From NCBI GenBank assembly GCA_007694125.1, contig RECH01000175.1:1-53542 (forward strand): a stretch of DNA of 53,542 nt, read 5' to 3'. The notes under the pieces were generated by a model, which ran no database searches, was not told the DNA's origin, and worked only from the letters and a program-made list of their open reading frames with translations. The position numbers were made by a program, and so were the translations under genes. Numbering within the stretch: position 1 is the first letter of the stretch; each line of letters opens with the position of its first letter. This document shows positions 37,961-45,937 of this stretch, in pieces. The DNA is from Leptolyngbya sp. DLM2.Bin15 (GTDB lineage: Bacteria > Cyanobacteriota > Cyanobacteriia > RECH01).

Positions 37961-37993
37961 AAAACGCTCAGCCTTGATGGCTGAGCGTTTTTA
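37961..37993. terminator. Bidirectional rho-independent terminator
   Basis: AAAACGCTCAGCC, loop TTGAT, GGCTGAGCGTTTTTA: a near-perfect stem with A's on one side and T's on the other, so it can work in both directions. It lies between the M23 gene (ends 37880) and lipA (ends 38032) and likely ends both. Confidence 0.9.
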
Positions 37994-38031
37994 TATGGCT
38001 GAATGAGGTGGGGTTGATGACTCGTTGATGA

Positions 38032-38928
38032 CTAGGAGGGAGCTTGCCCGGCGTGGTAGGAACTACGCACAAGGGGGCCAGACCGGACATGGGAGAAACC
38101 TAGATCGCGGGCGATCGCTCCCAGTCGATCAAAATCTTCCGGCAGCCAATAGTGTTGCACGGGCAGATGGGCTAGGGATGGACGGAGGTATTGCCCAAGG
38201 GTGAGGCGATCGCATCCCACCTCCCGCAAATCGTGCAACGCTTCAATAATTTCTGCCTCTGTTTCCCCTAGCCCTAGCATCAGCCCTGACTTGGTGGGTA
38301 CCGTAGCATCCATGGCTTTGACCTGGGCCAAGACCCGCAGCGATCGCTCATAGTTGGCCCCTCGTCGCACCGGCCCCTGTAAGCGCCGCACCGTTTCTAG
38401 ATTATGGTTGTAGCAAGCTGGCTGAGCTTGAACGACCGTGGCAATGCGTTGCGATTGGGTATCGGGGCCCCCTGCCCCGCCCCAGAAATCTGGCGTCAAG
38501 ACCTCAATCTGGGTTTGGGGATTAAGATGGCGCACGGCAGCCATGGTTTGCACAAACCAACCTGCACCTTGATCGGGTAGATCGTCCCGCGCAACGGAGG
38601 TGAGCACAACATACTGCAGGCCCAAAAGCTGCACAGATTCGGCTACCTTTTGCGGCTCTTGGGGATCTAGGGGCATGGGCGCATGGCCTTTATCCACTTG
38701 ACAAAACCCACAGGCACGGGTGCAGGTGGGGCCCATCAACAAAAAGGTGGCGGTGCCTTGGGCATAGCATTCGCCTCGATTGGGGCAGCGCCCTTCTTCA
38801 CAAATGGTGTGGATGCCGCGCTGTTTGATGATGCGTTGCACGGTGGATAGTTCGCTAGCTCGACCCAAGGGCGATCGCAACCAGGCTGGCATGGGCGTAA
38901 GGGGTGGAGAGGCAGGCTTTGAGTTCAT
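38032..38928 (-). CDS. lipA: Lipoyl synthase
   Basis: LipA is a radical-SAM enzyme that inserts two sulfur atoms into protein-bound octanoyl groups to make lipoate. The 298-residue product shows both Fe-S clusters: the auxiliary one as Cys43, Cys48 and Cys54 ([12 protein letters not shown]) and the SAM one as Cys69, Cys73 and Cys76 (CTRACGFC). The serine of the C-terminal RSSYHA that caps the auxiliary cluster is present. Length is usual. ATG at 38928 gives MNSKPASPP; the first family-like residues follow a few positions later. Single gene, sharing the terminator at 37961. Confidence 0.96.
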   Translation of the reverse strand: MNSKPASPPLTPMPAWLRSPLGRASELSTVQRIIKQRGIHTICEEGRCPNRGECYAQGTATFLLMGPTCTRACGFCQVDKGHAPMPLDPQEPQKVAESVQLLGLQYVVLTSVARDDLPDQGAGWFVQTMAAVRHLNPQTQIEVLTPDFWGGAGGPDTQSQRIATVVQAQPACYNHNLETVRRLQGPVRRGANYERSLRVLAQVKAMDATVPTKSGLMLGLGETEAEIIEALHDLREVGCDRLTLGQYLRPSLAHLPVQHYWLPEDFDRLGAIARDLGFSHVRSGPLVRSSYHAGQAPS

Positions 38929-39324
38929 TCCAGTCGGATCTGTAGGGTGCCTACATTTTATCGAGGAATGCCGGAGCTTGCTTGGGTTGGCTTCTGTAGA
39001 TGCTAGGGGTGTTCACGCGGTATTCAGGCTAGGGGTGTTCAGGAGCGATCGCCCTCCTTGATGCTTGAGCTAGGCAGAACATCAGCGATCGCCAACCTAG
39101 TTTCTTTGAACGCAAAACCTATTGGCACCGCTTACGGCAGCTCCGACCCTCACCCATTCAAGACAAGCTTGAGATATTAGCGTTACGACACCCCCAAGTT
39201 TAGTTATCCTGCATTCGACCGGAGAAATTCTAGGGCTCCAGGATTTCTAAAAATACAAGACTCTCCACTTGGCAATCCAGATAACTTAGAAACCCAACAC
39301 TTCGGATAAACTTAGGGCATTAGC
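38929..39324. other. lipA to MFS spacer
   Basis: A 396-bp region with the lipA promoter and the MFS 3' end. GCTAGGGGTGTTCA occurs twice (39002-39015 and 39028-39041), a 26-bp period tandem. A hairpin (AGAAATTCTAGG with CCAGGATTTCT, 39233-39249) lies 76 bp past the MFS stop; no U-run follows on the minus strand. No gene is seen. Confidence 0.45.
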
Positions 39325-40710
39325 TTATTCAATATTAGCAGGACGTAGCGCCGATGGACTAGCCGCCTCAGAGGTCTGGGGCGATCGCTCCTGGGCCTGC
39401 TCTTCCTTGACGCGTAGGGTTAGGAGTGCTGCAATCAGCATCGAGGCACCGCCGACCACAACGGCCCACAGCCGGTTTTCGTGGAGCAGGTTAACCATCA
39501 CCCAGCCAAAGCCCAAGGATGCTACCACCTCCGGCAAGACAATAAAAAAGTTGAAAATTCCCATATAAATTCCCCCCTTACGCGGCGGCAGGGAACCCAC
39601 CAGCATGGCGTAGGGCATGGCTAGCATACTGGCCCAGGCAATGCCCACACCGACCATCGGAGCCAGTAGGAGATATTGATCGTGAATAAACATCAACGAC
39701 AATAAACCGATCGCCCCGCAGAGCAGACAGAGCGCATGGGTAAAGCGACGACCAATTTGTCGGGAAATCTTCGGGAGGGCAAAGGATATACCCACACATA
39801 CCGCATTATAGGCAGCCATACAAAGCCCTGCCCATTCAATCCCTTCGGCATAACGCAGCGAGTCTTCGTCCACTGCGCCGAAAATATTGTGGGCGACGGC
39901 GGGCGGGAAGTAGAGAAATAAACAGTACATCCCCAGCCAGCTAAAGCACTGCACCCAAGCTAGTTGGCGCATAGTTTGGGGCATATGGGCGATCGCTCGT
40001 TTGATAGAAATCAGGGTTTTCAGAACGCCAAGGCGGCGATTCTGCTGGCGATGAAAGGCCTCCATATCGACTGGTGGCTTCTCGGTGGTGCTGCAAACCG
40101 TCCACAGTACCGTTCCGAAAAAAACCGCCGACCCAACGTAAAACGACAGCGTCACCGAGGGAGGAATGGCATGACTCTCCGGAGGACTGATCACCTGCAG
40201 CCCATGGCTCAACACCCAGGGCAATGCCGACGCCGTCACCGCTCCCAACCCCACAAATAAACTCTGCATGGCAAAGCCTTGGGTGCGCTGCTCTGCGGGC
40301 AAGAGATCCCCCACAAAAGCCCGGAACGGTTCCATACTGACATTGGATGCCGTATCCAGCAGCCAGAGCATTCCGGCTGCCATCCATAGGCTAGATGCAT
40401 TGGGCATCCCGATCAGGGCAATGGAGCTAAAAATGGCTCCCACCAAAAAATAGGGGCGGCGGCGTCCTAGGGCACACCAGGTATTATCGCTAAGATTGCC
40501 GATAATCGGCTGAACAATCAGCCCAGTGAGGGGAGCCGCCAACCATAGAATAGGAATTTGGTGGGCATTGGCTCCCAAGTATTCAAAAATAGCACTCGTG
40601 TTGGCCATCTGAAGCCCCCAGCCAAACTGGATGCCAAAGAAGCCAACGCTCATATTCCACAGTTGCCAGAAATTGAGACGATTAGACTGAGACACAAACG
40701 ATACCATCAT
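39325..40710 (-). CDS. MFS transporter, sucrose/maltose (GPH/SLC45) type
   Basis: The 461-residue product has about 12 hydrophobic helices. The loop motif LGRRRPYFLVG after helix 2 matches the RxGRRRP(F/Y) signature of sugar:cation symporters of the GPH/SLC45/plant-sucrose type. These move disaccharides such as sucrose or maltose with H+. It lies 85 bp downstream of gpsA on the same strand, in the glucosylglycerol locus, so the substrate may be glucosylglycerol, sucrose or trehalose. This is inference from context; known GG uptake in Synechocystis is by an ABC transporter. Direction of transport cannot be read. No clear ribosome site precedes the ATG at 40710, and a second Met follows directly. 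Confidence 0.88.
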   Translation of the reverse strand: MMVSFVSQSNRLNFWQLWNMSVGFFGIQFGWGLQMANTSAIFEYLGANAHQIPILWLAAPLTGLIVQPIIGNLSDNTWCALGRRRPYFLVGAIFSSIALIGMPNASSLWMAAGMLWLLDTASNVSMEPFRAFVGDLLPAEQRTQGFAMQSLFVGLGAVTASALPWVLSHGLQVISPPESHAIPPSVTLSFYVGSAVFFGTVLWTVCSTTEKPPVDMEAFHRQQNRRLGVLKTLISIKRAIAHMPQTMRQLAWVQCFSWLGMYCLFLYFPPAVAHNIFGAVDEDSLRYAEGIEWAGLCMAAYNAVCVGISFALPKISRQIGRRFTHALCLLCGAIGLLSLMFIHDQYLLLAPMVGVGIAWASMLAMPYAMLVGSLPPRKGGIYMGIFNFFIVLPEVVASLGFGWVMVNLLHENRLWAVVVGGASMLIAALLTLRVKEEQAQERSPQTSEAASPSALRPANIE

Positions 40711-40795
40711 GCAGCGATACGGCGATCAGATCGGCTGGTGCTGATCTGATCGCCAACCCATCTCAACCCAGACGGGTCACCGAAGGGGCGATCGC

Positions 40796-41815
40796 CTAAG
40801 CATTGACTAGGGTATCGCAGCTTTCGGGTTTCAGATCGCGCTCCATGAGCGCTTCCACAGCTTGCTGGGGTGTAATCTTCCCATTTAGCAGGCGATAGAC
40901 CTGTCGAGAAATGGGGACTGGGATCATCTCACGGTTGGCTAGGTCAATTAGCACGTTGGTGGTATTCACCCCTTCGGCGGTGCTGTGCAGGTCTTCTAGA
41001 ATTTGCTCCAGGGCCTTGCCTTCCGCCAGCCCGTAGCCGACGCGGTAGTTACGGCTGAGGGGGCTAGAACAGGTGGCCAGCATATCGCCCAATCCGGCGA
41101 GACCAAAGAAGGTTTCTGGCTGTGCGCCCAGGTGCGTCCCCACCCGAATCACCTCGGTCAAGGCGCGGGTAATCAGGGCAGATTTGGCGTTGGTACCTAG
41201 GTTCAAACCATCACAAACCCCAACCGCGATCGCAATCACGTTTTTCAGCGTCCCGCCCAGTTCCGTACCAATCGGGTCATTGTTGGTGTAGACCCGGAAG
41301 CGATCGGAGGAAAAGAGCTGCTGGGCCCGTTCCGCCGCTGCGGTGTCCGAACTAGCGACCACGGTGGCAGCCGGTAGACCTGCATCAATTTCCTTAGAAA
41401 GATTGGGCCCCGACAGCACCACGATGGAATGCTGGGGAAAGGCATCCTGGAACAGTTGGGATGGGGTGCGGGTGGTGGATGGATCGAGCCCCTTCGTCGC
41501 ACTCACCAGCACCACATGGGCCGGCAACTGCATCGCTTTCAGCCGCTCAATCATCGTTGGCACACCCTTCATGGAAATGGCAGAAAGGATAATATCAGCG
41601 CCAGCGATCGCATCCTCTAAGCTGATGTCTAAACTCCGTGACCAAACTCGAACCTGATGGCCATTTTCGCGAGCCAGGGTTGCCAAGGCCGATCCCCATG
41701 CTCCTGCTCCCAAAACTGTCAGCGTAGCGGGTTTCGTTGTGATCATGGTCTTAATTTGCTGATGTGCTTCGTGGGCTAAACTGTCAGTGTGAGTCGAATT
41801 TGGTTCATGGCTCAT
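40796..41815 (-). CDS. gpsA: Glycerol-3-phosphate dehydrogenase, NAD(P)+
   Basis: GpsA reduces dihydroxyacetone phosphate to sn-glycerol-3-phosphate, the precursor of lipids and of glucosylglycerol. The 339-residue product has the Rossmann motif VLGAGAWGSALATLA, then VSATKGLDPS, SGPNLSKEIDAGLPAA and LGGTLKNVIAIAVGVCDGLNLG with the catalytic Lys. Length is slightly above the family norm because of a 23-residue N-terminus. The ATG at 41815 has AGAGGA 9 nt upstream and is preferred; 41746 (MITTKPATL) is the alternative. It lies 79 bp downstream of glpD and is likely in the same operon as it and the MFS gene. Confidence 0.95.
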   Translation of the reverse strand: MSHEPNSTHTDSLAHEAHQQIKTMITTKPATLTVLGAGAWGSALATLARENGHQVRVWSRSLDISLEDAIAGADIILSAISMKGVPTMIERLKAMQLPAHVVLVSATKGLDPSTTRTPSQLFQDAFPQHSIVVLSGPNLSKEIDAGLPAATVVASSDTAAAERAQQLFSSDRFRVYTNNDPIGTELGGTLKNVIAIAVGVCDGLNLGTNAKSALITRALTEVIRVGTHLGAQPETFFGLAGLGDMLATCSSPLSRNYRVGYGLAEGKALEQILEDLHSTAEGVNTTNVLIDLANREMIPVPISRQVYRLLNGKITPQQAVEALMERDLKPESCDTLVNA

Positions 41816-41894
41816 AGATTATTATCCTCTGGAACTCAATAGGTGAATGGGCGGGGTTCATGGTAAACCCCGTACTGGATGAGGACACCTGCGG

Positions 41895-43607
41895 CTAGGG
41901 GCGGTCTGCGGTGGACAGTGAAGGGAGGGGTTGGGTCTGATCCGAGGCAGCGATCGCATAGTCGGGGATACAGTTGTCGGTCATATAGGTGGAATAGTCG
42001 GCCAGTTGCTGATTGCACCGATCGTCATCCCAACCGCAGTGGGTCATCAAGGTTTCCACGATGGCAGGCAACACATCAAAGCCGTAGTTGCGGCGCATGG
42101 CCAGGGTGGTACGACGGCGACAAATATCCACCAAGGTATGGGCATATTCAGCTTGTACCGAGTACACAGCCTGGGCACGGATGTCGGGTAGCTCAGGAAT
42201 TAAGCGCTCTGCTAAATCCGGAGCATCGTCTACGAGGGCTAGCACCTCTGGTGCCAGTGCACCGTAGACCTTGAAGAGATGGTGGATCGACTCACGGGAT
42301 ACATAGGCTTCATAGTGAGCGATCGCTTCACCGATGCGCGGATCCTGGGGTCGGATAGCCCCTGGCAAGGGCACCGTACGGGCGGGCGAAGGCGGAATGC
42401 TGCGCTGTAGCTTGCGGCAGGCTTTATCCACCATTTCTTCACCCACTTGGCGATAGGTGGTGAGCTTGCCGCCGATTAGGGAAATTAGATTCTGGATACC
42501 ATCCACTTGGTGATCGAATAAAATGTGATCCCGCGTGATGCTACCCGCCTTGCTGCTTTCCTTATAAGGTAAAGGACGCACACCGGAGTAGGTGAACTTC
42601 ACGTCATCACGACACAGATCCGCAACGGGGAAAATTCGATTGGTTTCGTTGAGCAAATAATCAATTTCATCATTATCTGCCTTAACATGATCGAGATTAC
42701 CTTCATAGCGCAGATCGGTCGTACCAATTAGATACATCCCCAGCCAGGGCACAATAAAGAAGGGACGGCCATCCGTCCTTGCTTCCACATAAAATGCCGT
42801 ATCTGGGGCACCAGGAAAGGCATCAACCACAATATGGCTGCCCTTCGTCCCGCCAATTTTGCGTGCTTTGGTCATCGGTCGGGGGCGATCGCCCTGGCGA
42901 CCTAGTTGACAGACTTGATCCACCCAGGGGCCAGAGGTGTTGACCACCACAGTCTTCGGGCCAATGGGCACATCAAAGGTTTCGCCGGTGAGCTGATCTT
43001 CACAGGTCAAGGCAGAAATGCGATCGCCCTGGCAGGGAATCGCCGTTACGGCGACATAGTTCAACACCGTCGCACCGGCGGCCGCTGCAGAACGGATATT
43101 TTCTAAGCAAAGACGTTCAGCATATTCAGCTTGCCCATCATAATATTGAGCAGCACCCGTTAGCTGATCAGAGCTAGCCGTGCGAAAATGCTGCTGAAAC
43201 TTGGTAGCAGATAACATTCGGTGGGACAGCAGCGTCTTATCGAAACTAAGAATGTCATAGAGTAACATTCCCGCCTGAATTTCCCAGTAGCGCCGCGAAC
43301 CATCACGATAAATGGGGATGGTCATTTGAATCGGTTTCACCAAGTGGGGAGCCGCCTGCAGCAAGATTTCTCGTTCTCGCAGCGACTCGCGTACTAGGTG
43401 AAACTCAAAATATTCTAAGTACCTTAATCCACCATGCACCAGGCGAGTTGACCAACTGGTGGTGCCGCCAGCAAAGTCATTCTTTTCAATCAGGAGTGGC
43501 TTGAGACCCCGGAGGGCAGCATCTCGGGCCGTACCCGCTCCGTTAATTCCACCGCCAATGATGACGATATCGTAGGCTGTATTCTGAATGGCTTGAAAAT
43601 CGCGCAT
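41895..43607 (-). CDS. glpD: Glycerol-3-phosphate dehydrogenase, FAD-dependent
   Basis: GlpD oxidises glycerol-3-phosphate to dihydroxyacetone phosphate at the membrane and passes electrons to quinone. The 570-residue product has the FAD motif IVIIGGGINGAGTARDAALRG near the N-terminus, SWSTRLVHGGLRYLE, and TTDLRYEGNLDHVKAD. The C-terminal domain has a second conserved region (YGFDVLPAIVETLMTH). It lies next to gpsA, the enzyme for the reverse direction, and downstream of ggpS. This fits recycling of glycerol released from glucosylglycerol. No ribosome site is evident before the ATG at 43607. Confidence 0.95.
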   Translation of the reverse strand: MRDFQAIQNTAYDIVIIGGGINGAGTARDAALRGLKPLLIEKNDFAGGTTSWSTRLVHGGLRYLEYFEFHLVRESLREREILLQAAPHLVKPIQMTIPIYRDGSRRYWEIQAGMLLYDILSFDKTLLSHRMLSATKFQQHFRTASSDQLTGAAQYYDGQAEYAERLCLENIRSAAAAGATVLNYVAVTAIPCQGDRISALTCEDQLTGETFDVPIGPKTVVVNTSGPWVDQVCQLGRQGDRPRPMTKARKIGGTKGSHIVVDAFPGAPDTAFYVEARTDGRPFFIVPWLGMYLIGTTDLRYEGNLDHVKADNDEIDYLLNETNRIFPVADLCRDDVKFTYSGVRPLPYKESSKAGSITRDHILFDHQVDGIQNLISLIGGKLTTYRQVGEEMVDKACRKLQRSIPPSPARTVPLPGAIRPQDPRIGEAIAHYEAYVSRESIHHLFKVYGALAPEVLALVDDAPDLAERLIPELPDIRAQAVYSVQAEYAHTLVDICRRRTTLAMRRNYGFDVLPAIVETLMTHCGWDDDRCNQQLADYSTYMTDNCIPDYAIAASDQTQPLPSLSTADRP

Positions 43608-43960
43608 GATACTTGATTCAATTGACCCGTAACTGGGAGTTTGCTCAACCCTTACCCTGGCAATGAATAGGAGCCACTACCTCAGCGTCCCGCCCTTAGA
43701 GCATACCTCGTTAAATTCATAATGTCCTCTACTGAGAGGAGTATTTTGGCAGCATCTGACGACACCTAGATCGCTGTAACCAGCTCTCCCAGACCCAGTC
43801 ACCGATATCAGTATTGACATCCTCATTGACATCCTCACCACGCAAATCAGAGATTATGCGTAGTGATTCTCCGGATTGCTTCGAAGATTTCCTGCTTCAA
43901 AGCCAGGCAGGGTGGACTATGCCAGGGCAACGCCCACCCTTGTCTCTTCAGAGGCAGGTT
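43608..43960. other. ggpS-glpD spacer
   Basis: A 353-bp gap. ATTGACATCCTC occurs twice in tandem (43813-43824, 43825-43836). Near the ggpS stop, CAGGGTGG and CCACCCTTG (about 43908-43942) can pair and may form the ggpS 3' end. The glpD promoter should be here. No gene is seen. Confidence 0.45.
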
Positions 43961-45481
43961 TTAGACCAAAGCTGGCTCTTCTTGCTCCGCCGGCTCTTCG
44001 CCTAAGATCGCCGTGGCTCGGGCTTCCCGGAATAGGTGATTGGCCCACTGCTGCACGTCGTAGCGCTTAATAGCCTGATACATGCGTCCCATGCGCGCCT
44101 TCTGCTCCTCCGGCGACATCGCCAACGCTTCGTTAATCGACTCGTCCATGCGGCTAGAAGCATAGGGATTGGTGAGGACGGCATCAGGCAGTTCCACCGC
44201 CGAACCGGTAAACTCCGACAGCACCAAGACGCCATCCTGACCCTCATGGGCCACCACATATTCCTTGGCCACTAGGTTCAAACCATCCCGCAGGGGCGTA
44301 ATCCAGGCAATATCTGCCGCTTTGAAATAGGCGATCAGTTCTTCAAAGGGAATGGGTGTGGTAAACAGAATAATCGGCGTCCAGTTGAGCTTGGCGAACC
44401 GACCGTTAATCTTACCCACCAACTGCTCAATCTGTCCTTGGGCAGTTTTGTACACCCGCATTCCTTGATTGGGCTGCACCGCCGTGGTGATCAGATTAAT
44501 CTTGCCGTGCAGATCCGATCGCCGCTCTAGCAATCGTTCGTAGGCCCAGAGCATTTCTCGGGTACCTTTCACGTAATCTACCCGCCCTGCGGACATAATC
44601 AGCTTATTATCACCCACCTCACGGCGAATGTTGGCAATCCGCTCAGCCGTCTCTGGCTTTTGCAAAATGGACTGAATCAGTTGGGGGTTGGTGCCCACCG
44701 GGAAGGCATCTAAGTTCACCAAGCGATCGCCATAGCGAACTTGAGTGGTCACCTCAGGTTCAGCCAAAGCTGTGCCAAAGGGCGTAAAGGCTTGATCCAC
44801 CGGCACTCTGCGGGTAATTTCAACCGGCCGCAAACTGCGCGCCGCACTGACAAAGTTTTCGACATAGCGGGGAATGTGGAAGCCGCACAGGTCGCAGCAC
44901 AGTAGGCTATCGACGATCGCTTCTCGCCAAGGCAGAATGTTGAAAATATCCGCAGCAGGGAAGGGAGTGTGGTGGAAGAAGGCAATCTTAGCGTTGGGCA
45001 TCTTTTGCCGAATATAGTACGGCGTGAGCCACAGGTTATAGTCGTGGATCCAAATTAGGGCATCCTCTGCCGCATCTTCACAGGCAGCATCGGCAAACAT
45101 TTGATTAATATGCTGGAAGTTATCCCAATCCGATGAATCGTAGGTGAACTGCCAGGGGAAGGAGTGGAGAATCGGCCAAAATGCTTCCTTCGAGGTGATG
45201 TGGTAAAAGTTTTTCACCTGATCAGGCGTCAGGGGAATGCGGCGCACCACACAGCTGTCGCTGGCTCCGTCTGGGCTAATTTCAGCTTGAAACGGTTCTT
45301 TTTTGCGAGGGTTGACCTGCTTCCATGCAACCCAGGTGCTACGCTCTGCGTTGGCAAAAAAACTTTTTAGGGTCGGAACAATACCGTTAGGGCTCTTTTT
45401 CTCACGGTAATGGAGTGTTCCATTCTCATAAACCTCATCATAGGGTTCACGATGATACAGAATCACAAGGGAGGATTTCAT
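43961..45481 (-). CDS. ggpS: Glucosylglycerol-phosphate synthase
   Basis: GgpS joins glucose from ADP-glucose to glycerol-3-phosphate, giving glucosylglycerol-phosphate, the first step to the compatible solute glucosylglycerol. The 506-residue product is a GT20 retaining transferase like trehalose-phosphate synthase. It shows IWIHDYNLWLTPYYIRQK, FFHHTPFPAADIFNILPW, AGRVDYVKGTREML and RDGLNLVAKEYVV. The N-terminus MKSSLVILYHREPYDEV matches cyanobacterial GgpS rather than trehalose enzymes. It has no phosphatase domain, so GG-phosphate phosphatase must be elsewhere. AGGAGA lies 8 nt before the ATG at 45481. It is divergent from gghA. Confidence 0.95.
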   Translation of the reverse strand: MKSSLVILYHREPYDEVYENGTLHYREKKSPNGIVPTLKSFFANAERSTWVAWKQVNPRKKEPFQAEISPDGASDSCVVRRIPLTPDQVKNFYHITSKEAFWPILHSFPWQFTYDSSDWDNFQHINQMFADAACEDAAEDALIWIHDYNLWLTPYYIRQKMPNAKIAFFHHTPFPAADIFNILPWREAIVDSLLCCDLCGFHIPRYVENFVSAARSLRPVEITRRVPVDQAFTPFGTALAEPEVTTQVRYGDRLVNLDAFPVGTNPQLIQSILQKPETAERIANIRREVGDNKLIMSAGRVDYVKGTREMLWAYERLLERRSDLHGKINLITTAVQPNQGMRVYKTAQGQIEQLVGKINGRFAKLNWTPIILFTTPIPFEELIAYFKAADIAWITPLRDGLNLVAKEYVVAHEGQDGVLVLSEFTGSAVELPDAVLTNPYASSRMDESINEALAMSPEEQKARMGRMYQAIKRYDVQQWANHLFREARATAILGEEPAEQEEPALV

Positions 45482-45937
45482 GGAGTTCTCTCCTAATGGG
45501 TCAAGCTGATAGAGTCACGAGCGATAGACATCGAACGGATGCTCTTGGGGTCATGGCATCAGCCGGCACAAACCCTACTGCACGACAACGAAACATGGGT
45601 AGCTGATACACCGGCTCCATCTGGTTATTCCCTCAGCGTTTTTTAGCACCAGATGATGTAACAGTATCATCCGATCGCTTCCGCATCCTGTCATCATCCC
45701 AGGGAGAGGTTCTTTCCGATGAAGTTACCCCAATGCCCCCATTCACATCGCCTCATGACATCGCCTCATGACATCTTGCACGATTCCTGAACACCATCTC
45801 CCACGGGATAGAGGGCAAACAGGGATGAGCAGGGTACACTCAAGAACAGCATTCTAGACCCATATCAGTTCCACACTCTTGGTTCTCCTCGGTCTTAAAA
45901 GTCACTACCCAATCTGCATTCTTCAGAACATTGCTCC
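45482..45937. promoter_or_regulatory. ggpS-gghA divergent control region
   Basis: This 456-bp spacer must control both the synthesis and the hydrolysis gene. CATCTGGT (45618-45625) and ACCAGATG (45648-45655) form a perfect 8-bp inverted repeat. It overlaps a second dyad, GATGAT (45652-45657) with ATCATC (45666-45671). CATCGCCTCATGA is duplicated in tandem (45746-45771). No open frame resembling the repressor GgpR is seen. Salt control is expected from other cyanobacteria; the sites themselves are untested. Confidence 0.5.

Noticed and set aside
43813-43836. CRISPR or array-like repeat
   Set aside because: Only two adjacent 12-bp units and no spacers; it is a simple tandem duplication.
45415-45606. 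63-codon plus-strand frame as a GgpR repressor
   Set aside because: It starts inside ggpS, has no ribosome site and no helix-turn-helix or hydrophobic pattern.
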